From BMS3ABIN04 sp965554225 (lineage in GTDB: Bacteria > Bacteroidota > Ignavibacteria > Ignavibacteriales > Melioribacteraceae): a stretch of DNA of 10,452 nt. The DNA lies in contig CBEVZC010000104.1 in the NCBI GenBank assembly GCA_965554225.1, positions 1 through 10,452 on the forward strand, in the 5' to 3' direction. Of the stretch, positions 6,285-10,452 are shown in pieces. Below the pieces are notes generated by a model. That model was given only the letters and a program-made list of their open reading frames with translations, was not told the origin of the DNA and did no database searches. How positions within the stretch are numbered: the stretch's first letter is position 1; each line of letters opens with the position of its first letter. Position numbers and translations under genes: made by a program.

Positions 6285-6542
6285 CTATTTTTTATCGGGT
6301 TCTCCCGATTCTTGCTCCTCCATTTTTTTGCCAGCTTGTTCCTCCACAATTTGCTCCATTGATTGTTTCTTCTCCGCGTTATAAAATTCTGAGGTTGCAC
6401 CGAAAAAGGTGGTCATATGCATGCTGCTACCACTTCTTCTAAATTTTGGACTGAATATCAACAAAATAATTCCAACTGTAAGAAGAATTACTAATGCCCA
6501 AACAATCAAGTCTGCCCAAAATTGTGGTGATAATTCCATCAT
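6285..6542 (-). CDS. Small single-pass membrane protein, unrecognised
   Basis: I do not recognise this 85-residue protein. It has a short N-terminus (MMELSPQFW), one strong membrane helix (about 11-30), then a basic stop-transfer SPKFRR (31-36). A soluble C-terminal tail follows, rich in Glu, Lys and Gln (55-85), which may form a short helix or coiled coil around EKKQSMEQIVEEQAGKKMEE. The positive-inside rule puts the tail in the cytoplasm. Two adjacent ATGs (6540-6542, 6537-6539) compete for start, with AAAGAG upstream at a usable distance. It lies 11 bases after the ThrRS-editing-like gene and 19 bases before the sirtuin gene, so the three are probably cotranscribed. It could serve as a membrane anchor for a partner, but no function can be assigned. 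Confidence 0.7.
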   Translation of the reverse strand: MMELSPQFWADLIVWALVILLTVGIILLIFSPKFRRSGSSMHMTTFFGATSEFYNAEKKQSMEQIVEEQAGKKMEEQESGEPDKK

Positions 6543-6553
6543 TAGTTACTCTT

Positions 6554-6964
6554 TTAGAAATCCTTAAAAATTCTGGCAAGCGGATACCCTGGAGCTTGAA
6601 TGTCTAAATCCAAAAAATATCCGAACGGAGTTTGAGCAGTTTCGTAATCCGATTTTTTTAGTCTCTCATCAGCTCTGTCAATAAGCGATTTTGAAAATTC
6701 CGGCGACGCCTTACTGTTCGATAAATGATTAAATGAGTGCAGCACTATTTTGTTTGTCTCGTTTTTTCTGGCTGCCCATTTAAGATTTTTTACAAGTTTG
6801 GTTTCCGCATAAGATGCATTTTCTTCGTCCTTTTCTTCAACTTGAATAAATCCGACCAATACATCGTTCAGTTCCTTTTCTTCATTAATCTCCTCCACAT
6901 TCTCCAAACCCTTTTTACTGGTTTTATATCCAAACTTGTCTGCATAAATTATTAGTAATTTCAT
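6554..6964 (-). CDS. Free-standing archaeal-type threonyl-tRNA synthetase editing-domain homologue
   Basis: A 136-residue single-domain protein matching the N-terminal editing domain of archaeal ThrRS, a D-aminoacyl-tRNA-deacylase-like fold that removes Ser from tRNA-Thr. Shared landmarks are the opening strand KLLIIYADKFGYK (2-14), the VLVGFIQVEEKDEEN strand (35-49), the SFNHLSNSKASP segment (77-88) and the closing TPFGYFLDLDIQAPGYPLARI (112-132). No catalytic synthetase core or anticodon domain follows; the gene stops cleanly. His80 aligns with His83 of the Pyrococcus abyssi domain. Positions I recall as Tyr120, Lys121 and Glu134 are Phe117, Leu118 and Arg131 here. Ser-tRNA-Thr editing may thus be weak, changed or lost (inference). 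A strong AAGGAAAGGA ribosome site precedes the ATG. It is the first gene of the operon with the membrane protein and the sirtuin. Confidence 0.8.
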   Translation of the reverse strand: MKLLIIYADKFGYKTSKKGLENVEEINEEKELNDVLVGFIQVEEKDEENASYAETKLVKNLKWAARKNETNKIVLHSFNHLSNSKASPEFSKSLIDRADERLKKSDYETAQTPFGYFLDLDIQAPGYPLARIFKDF

Positions 6965-7151
6965 GTCCTTTCCTTTTGATTTTTATTTTTAAAAATAATG
7001 ATAATAATAATATGTTTTTCATTTATCCCAATAATCTTGGCTTTGTCTTAAATCAAACATGGGGTCTGAGCTTGACATAAATCACAATTCCGTGACTTTC
7101 CTTCAATAATTTGAAAACAGTGCAGACAACAAAATATTATTTGAGGGAAAA

Positions 7152-7421
7152 ATGGAAAATTATATTTTAAACTCCGGTGAACAAATAAGCAATCAAATAA
7201 ATGTTTCAGATAATCAAATTCCCCAAATTATTGATAGATTAGGAAATGAAATTCGTGTGATTTCAACTAAATTTTGCAAGGCATCATTCTTTAACACTAT
7301 AGATTTTGTGGATTGCATGTTTGATTTAATTGAAAACTCGAACGGAAATTATTATAACCCAGTTAATTTTAGATATAATCTTGATCCTACATTCTGGAGA
7401 GATGTGATTGAATCTTATTGA
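7152..7421 (+). CDS. Hypothetical 89-residue protein
   Basis: I do not recognise this protein. It is small, soluble, acidic and rich in Asn and Ile, with two cysteines and no signal peptide or membrane helix. The N-terminal 45 residues alternate polar and hydrophobic positions (INVSDNQIPQIIDRLGNEIR). An aromatic region FFNTIDFVDCMFDLIE and a C-terminal NYYNPVNFRYN...FWRDVIE part follow. In favour of a real gene are GAGGG four bases before the ATG, codon choice like the neighbours, and no competing ORF on either strand. Against are the small size, the isolated position and no family match that I can recall. It is divergent from the ThrRS-editing-like operon across 187 bases (6965-7151) in which I see only AT-rich sequence. 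Confidence 0.5.
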   Translation: MENYILNSGEQISNQINVSDNQIPQIIDRLGNEIRVISTKFCKASFFNTIDFVDCMFDLIENSNGNYYNPVNFRYNLDPTFWRDVIESY

Positions 7422-7530
7422 TTTTTGTGGTTTTCAGAAAAATATATTTATACTCAAAGCAATTTTAATGTGTGCATAACAACACAGCATCAATCCTCTA
7501 CCCGATTCAAAATTTTGTTTCTCTTTATTC

Positions 7531-7558
7531 TTGACACAGTTTAACAATCCGTTTTTAT
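7531..7558 (+). promoter_or_regulatory. Possible promoter of the flavoprotein gene
   Basis: A perfect TTGACA (7531-7536) is followed after 16 bases by TTTTAT (7553-7558), four of six matches to a -10. It lies about 55 bases before the TTG start and upstream of the leader hairpin. The rest of the 191-base gap (7422-7612) holds no ORF. Confidence 0.38.
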
Positions 7559-7576
7559 TTTTAACAATAAATATTT

Positions 7577-7611
7577 ACTTTTGAAAAAATCTCAATAGGG
7601 TTTTCAAAAGT
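7577..7611 (+). promoter_or_regulatory. Perfect 11-bp inverted repeat directly before the TTG start
   Basis: ACTTTTGAAAA (7577-7587) and TTTTCAAAAGT (7601-7611) are perfect reverse complements around a 13-base loop that ends in AGGG. The start codon TTG begins two bases later, at 7613. In RNA the stem would place the only Shine-Dalgarno-like bases in the loop and the start at the stem foot. As DNA it could be a dimeric regulator site. It is not a usual terminator: the stem is AT-rich and a gene follows at once. Confidence 0.5.
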
Positions 7612-7612
7612 T

Positions 7613-8773
7613 TTGAATCCTGATAAGAAAAATACTTTTTATGATATTATAGTTATCGGCGGAGGTCAGGCGGGCGGAATAGCATCTTATTATTTAGCCA
7701 AAGCAGGGTTTAAGGTCGCTCTTTTCGAAAAAGAAAAATTACCGCGTTATAAAACCTGCGGCGGCGGATTAATACACAAATCCACCAATCTGCTTCCTTC
7801 TTCTATTAACGGAATAATTGAGAAAGAATTTTTTGAAGTGACGGTTCACGATTATAAAATAAAAAAGAGTTTTAGCATAAAGCGAAACCTTCCTATAATC
7901 AGCATGGTTATGCGCGAAAATTTTGACTATAATATTATAAATGCTGCGGAAAAATCTGGAGTAGCGATATTTTCAAATACTAAGGTGATTAATGTATTTA
8001 ATAATAATAATGAGGTTGAAGTTAATACCGAAAACGCTTCTTATACTGCAAAATATTTAATCGGGGCCGATGGAGCAAACGGAATAACGCCAAAAACAAT
8101 TTCTAAAAATAGAAATTACAAACGAATTCCGGCTTTAGAATCTGAGGTTTATTTAAGTGACATTTTGCTTGAGAAGTACAGCGAGTTTCCGCGCTTTGAT
8201 TTCGGAATTGTTCCTTTTGGATACGGATGGGTTTTTCCAAAGGCAGACCATTTATCCGCAGGGATTTTAAGTATGGAAAGCAAAGTTAATTTAAATGTGC
8301 ACTTGCAAAAATATTTTGCTGAAATCGGTATTCCGAATACTGCAAAAATTGAAAAACATGGATATTTTATTCCGATAAATGCCGGTAATTTCCCGATAAC
8401 TGAAAATAGGTTGCTGCTAACCGGAGACGCAGCCGGATTAGCTGATCCGTTAACGGGAGAAGGAATAAGCCGGGCAATACTGAGCGGAAAATTTTCCGCC
8501 GAAGCAATAAGCAATAACTTTGATAATCCAAAGAAAGTCACTGCTTTTTACAATTCAAAAGTTTCTAACGAGATAATTAAGGAAAATAAATACGCCGGAT
8601 TCATTTCTCGGATAGTCTATAAAATGCCCCGACTAAGATCTTTCTTGCTGAACCTAAAAGGACAAAAACTTTCCGAGTTAGTTACGGAAGCATCGATGGG
8701 AGAGTTTAAGCTAAGCAGCGAAATGAGAAACCCTTTGAATTATTTTAAACTTCTTATAAAAAACGGCAACTAA
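7613..8773 (+). CDS. Geranylgeranyl-reductase-family FAD-dependent oxidoreductase
   Basis: A 386-residue flavoprotein of the GGR/PHBH group, whose members reduce isoprenoid double bonds (lipids, quinone or chlorophyll side chains) or act as monooxygenases. The FAD Rossmann motif is YDIIVIGGGQAGGIASYYLA (10-29), ending with the FEKEK acidic position at 38-42. PRYKTCGGGL (44-53) is the characteristic family motif that touches FAD and substrate. GADGANG (151-157) and GYGWVFPK (203-210) follow. LLLTGDAAGLADPLTGEGI (267-285) is the second FAD signature. The C-terminal part is basic and partly helical. The start is TTG at 7613, since no ATG lies before the Rossmann motif and this codon sits nine residues from it. 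Length fits the family. Substrate is unknown: no isoprenoid or quinone genes are adjacent. An 11-bp inverted repeat abuts the start and may control it. Confidence 0.9.
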   Translation: MNPDKKNTFYDIIVIGGGQAGGIASYYLAKAGFKVALFEKEKLPRYKTCGGGLIHKSTNLLPSSINGIIEKEFFEVTVHDYKIKKSFSIKRNLPIISMVMRENFDYNIINAAEKSGVAIFSNTKVINVFNNNNEVEVNTENASYTAKYLIGADGANGITPKTISKNRNYKRIPALESEVYLSDILLEKYSEFPRFDFGIVPFGYGWVFPKADHLSAGILSMESKVNLNVHLQKYFAEIGIPNTAKIEKHGYFIPINAGNFPITENRLLLTGDAAGLADPLTGEGISRAILSGKFSAEAISNNFDNPKKVTAFYNSKVSNEIIKENKYAGFISRIVYKMPRLRSFLLNLKGQKLSELVTEASMGEFKLSSEMRNPLNYFKLLIKNGN

Positions 8774-8788
8774 CTTTTTAGTGTATAA

Positions 8789-8832
8789 AAAAACCAAGCG
8801 TAGTCCGGATTACCTTACTATGCCTGGTTTTT
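8789..8832. terminator. Bidirectional rho-independent terminator
   Basis: The arms 8789-8804 and 8817-8832 pair along 16 positions, with one A-C mismatch and one G-U wobble, around a 12-base loop. The outer AAAAACCA/TGGTTTTT part is perfect. The A-tract on one side and T-tract on the other let it work in both directions. It lies exactly between the convergent flavoprotein (stop 8773) and DUF4139 (stop 8838) genes. Confidence 0.88.
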
Positions 8833-8837
8833 ATTAA

Positions 8838-10217
8838 TTAATGAATATATCTTACTTTAAATGTTAACTTGGTTTTACTGTCTTTATTAACCGGCACTTG
8901 AAAGGTAATTGTAGATACGTTTTTCTTTTTATATGGTAAAGAAGACTTCAGTATTTCCCAATCGTAGCCTAAAGATCTTTCAACTTCAACGTTAACTTTT
9001 TCTTTCTTCTTGTTCGTAATTATTATTTCAAACGATTCTTCATAAACACGATTTGTAATTTTTTTATGCTCAGTTTGTTTTTCTTCAGCTAAAATATCAA
9101 AAGCATCGCCTAACTTAAGTTTAATCTGTTCGTTTCGCGGAGTATGGTCAATCATATCTTCGCCTATAAATTCAAGGTTGTCACCATCGGATTTATACAT
9201 TCTTACTTTACCCTTCGGCATCGGCACTCCAAGTCCGTTGTCTTTCTTGTTGTAGAATTCAACTATTACAGCAACTTTCCCCTTCCCGTTAGAACCTCTG
9301 TAAGCGTAATAACCGCCGCTTCGGAAAAAATATTTTTTATGTGCTTTAATTCCGCTTGCTTCGAACAATGAAATTTGTTTCGTTTCGTTATTTGCCAAAG
9401 TTGTCGGTCGCTGTAAATTATAAATATGGTATTCAAAAAATGATTTTTCATTAAATTGAGGTGCTGCAGCCATTGTTTTCGCTTCATAAACTCTATCGGA
9501 TACAGGTTGATAATTTCTTCTGTTTTGTATTAAGTTAACGTCGCCGGCAACTAATTTAAGCTTGGCGTTCTTGTATGTTGTTCCGGAAGTATTATCAACA
9601 CTAACCCAAGAGTTCAAATCCAATTGGTTATCATTTTTGTTTAATACCGCTACATACTCCGCATGCCAATTCATTCCTTTTGTCTGGTAAGAAATTTCTA
9701 CATCCTGCTTTCCGTTTCTGTTTGAATTAACCAGCCAGACCAAAGTGGGTTTTGTAATTAGTCCTTCAGGAAGAGCGCCTACATTAAACCTGTATTTGCT
9801 TACGTCGGGCAACATGACTAATCCGCCGTCTTTTTTCTTCAGCACTATTTGGTTACCAATACTGGAGAGAAGAACTCCCTCAATCAATTCGTTTTTATCG
9901 CTAATAAGCTGGATGTTCTGATTTATGTACTTCTGCAAAATTTTTGCAAGGGATACTAAATCGTACTGATAATTCTGCTCAATCACCTCACCGTCAAGCC
10001 CGATATGCACGCTTGTGGGATCGATTTGCTGGGCAACGTCTGCAATTTCAATTTTCGATTTCCCTTTGGGAATATTTATAGTACGCCTATCTTTAACTAC
10101 ACCCAAGTTTGCATTGTAAACAGTTACCGCAATGGATTTTGATTCTGTTGATTGACCGTAAACCATAGTTAAACTCGTAATAATTATTAAAAAAGTAATT
10201 AAAGTTTTATTAACCAT
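8838..10217 (-). CDS. Secreted DUF4139-domain protein
   Basis: A 459-residue exported protein. Residues 1-21 form a signal peptide: Lys4, the hydrophobic core TLITFLIIITSLTMV, then VYG before the likely cleavage at Gly21/Gln22. The mature part begins with a beta-rich stretch, VTVYNANLGVVKDRRTINIP (31-50), then DVAQQIDPTSVHI (60-72), the usual opening of this family. The DUF4139 core shows SYQTKGMNWHAEYVAVL (176-192), WVSVDNTSGTTYKNAKLKLV (204-223) and AGDVN (224-228). A predicted disordered or linker portion around 230-260 precedes the beta-sandwich C-terminal half, with VPMPKGKVRMY and LGYDWEI. Family function is poorly known (linked to the mucoidy inhibitor MuiA group); cell-envelope or periplasmic location is inferred. 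GGAG seven bases before the ATG supports the start. It stands alone and shares a terminator with the convergent flavoprotein gene. Confidence 0.85.
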   Translation of the reverse strand: MVNKTLITFLIIITSLTMVYGQSTESKSIAVTVYNANLGVVKDRRTINIPKGKSKIEIADVAQQIDPTSVHIGLDGEVIEQNYQYDLVSLAKILQKYINQNIQLISDKNELIEGVLLSSIGNQIVLKKKDGGLVMLPDVSKYRFNVGALPEGLITKPTLVWLVNSNRNGKQDVEISYQTKGMNWHAEYVAVLNKNDNQLDLNSWVSVDNTSGTTYKNAKLKLVAGDVNLIQNRRNYQPVSDRVYEAKTMAAAPQFNEKSFFEYHIYNLQRPTTLANNETKQISLFEASGIKAHKKYFFRSGGYYAYRGSNGKGKVAVIVEFYNKKDNGLGVPMPKGKVRMYKSDGDNLEFIGEDMIDHTPRNEQIKLKLGDAFDILAEEKQTEHKKITNRVYEESFEIIITNKKKEKVNVEVERSLGYDWEILKSSLPYKKKNVSTITFQVPVNKDSKTKLTFKVRYIH

Positions 10218-10452
10218 TTGTTTGCTCCGCTGTTGTGATAAAATAATTTTTATATTAAAAAAGTTGAACCACTGGAATAGAGTTTCAATTATTAAGGTTA
10301 AATATAATGGTTATAAGTCCCGAAAAACAAAAAGTTCCACAAATAACTTTTTAAAAGTAAATCACAACAAAAAATGAAAACACATATTACCAAAGACAGA
10401 TTATGGAGAAGCGAAAATCTAAGATAACAAAAATTATAAATTATTAGTATAT
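10218..10452. other. Gene-free right end with a short AT-rich hairpin
   Basis: No supported ORF lies in these 235 bases; two tiny plus-strand frames from ATGs at about 10373 and 10403 end within 20 codons. A perfect 8-bp hairpin, AAAAAGTT (10329-10336) and AACTTTTT (10345-10352) with an 8-base loop, could be a weak terminator for a neighbour outside the window. The stretch next to 10217 must carry the DUF4139 promoter, but I cannot point to clear boxes. Confidence 0.4.

Noticed and set aside
6266..6400. N-terminal extension of the sirtuin from an ATG at 6400
   Set aside because: The 45 extra residues overlap the membrane-protein gene in another frame, are basic and low in family character, and known sirtuins start near the Met at 6265.
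7072..7077. Isolated TTGACA in the 6965-7151 gap
   Set aside because: No acceptable -10 lies 16-18 bases downstream.
7111..7140. TTGAAA-N18-TATTAT promoter match before the 89-residue ORF
   Set aside because: The predicted transcript start would fall about five bases before the ATG and remove the GAGGG ribosome site that supports the gene.
7468..7491. Imperfect TGTG...CACA dyad as a terminator after the 89-residue ORF
   Set aside because: Four-base arms with a bulge and no T-tract.
8149..8541. Open minus-strand frame of 130 codons inside the flavoprotein gene
   Set aside because: It is the antisense shadow of a gene with clear FAD motifs; it has no ribosome site or domain.

Overview
The window is AT-rich, densely coded bacterial DNA. 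The mix of families (a Bacteroidota/Chlorobiota-flavoured TypA, a secreted DUF4139 protein, a geranylgeranyl-reductase-type flavoprotein, a bacterial copy of the archaeal ThrRS editing domain) suggests the Ignavibacteria/Chlorobiota/Bacteroidota group. That placement is an inference from gene style, not from a marker gene. No rRNA, tRNA, CRISPR array or transposase was seen.

Left part (1-2830, all minus strand): a compact metalloid-type operon, read right to left. It starts with an ArsR-family repressor with a Cys-Val-Cys metal motif. Two tandem small helical proteins that look like YlbF/YmcA-family paralogues follow; the second ends in a vicinal Cys-Cys. Next come a 13-helix permease of the ArsP/COG0701 type and the first 75 codons of a low-molecular-weight-phosphatase-type arsenate reductase that runs off the left edge. 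A sigma70-like promoter precedes arsR, and a second candidate promoter with an overlapping dyad lies between arsR and the first YlbF-like gene. The YlbF-like pair inside an arsenic-type operon is the best candidate here for something not well described.

Middle (2871-5484): the full translational GTPase TypA/BipA on the minus strand. It is followed on the plus strand by two half genes joined head to tail: the N-terminal third of an MlaE-type lipid-transport permease, and the C-terminal half of what looks like a class I SAM-dependent methyltransferase. The join lies at about 5212-5219, so this is either a real deletion or an assembly or cloning chimera.

Right-middle (5519-6964, minus strand): a three-gene operon transcribed as a free-standing threonyl-tRNA synthetase editing-domain homologue, a small single-span membrane protein, and a Sir2 NAD-dependent deacylase. 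Several positions used for editing in the archaeal enzyme are changed.

Right part (7152-10217): a small unrecognised plus-strand ORF; a geranylgeranyl-reductase-family FAD enzyme starting at TTG directly behind a perfect 11-bp inverted repeat; a two-way terminator; and a convergent, secreted DUF4139 protein. The last 235 bases hold no gene that I can support.
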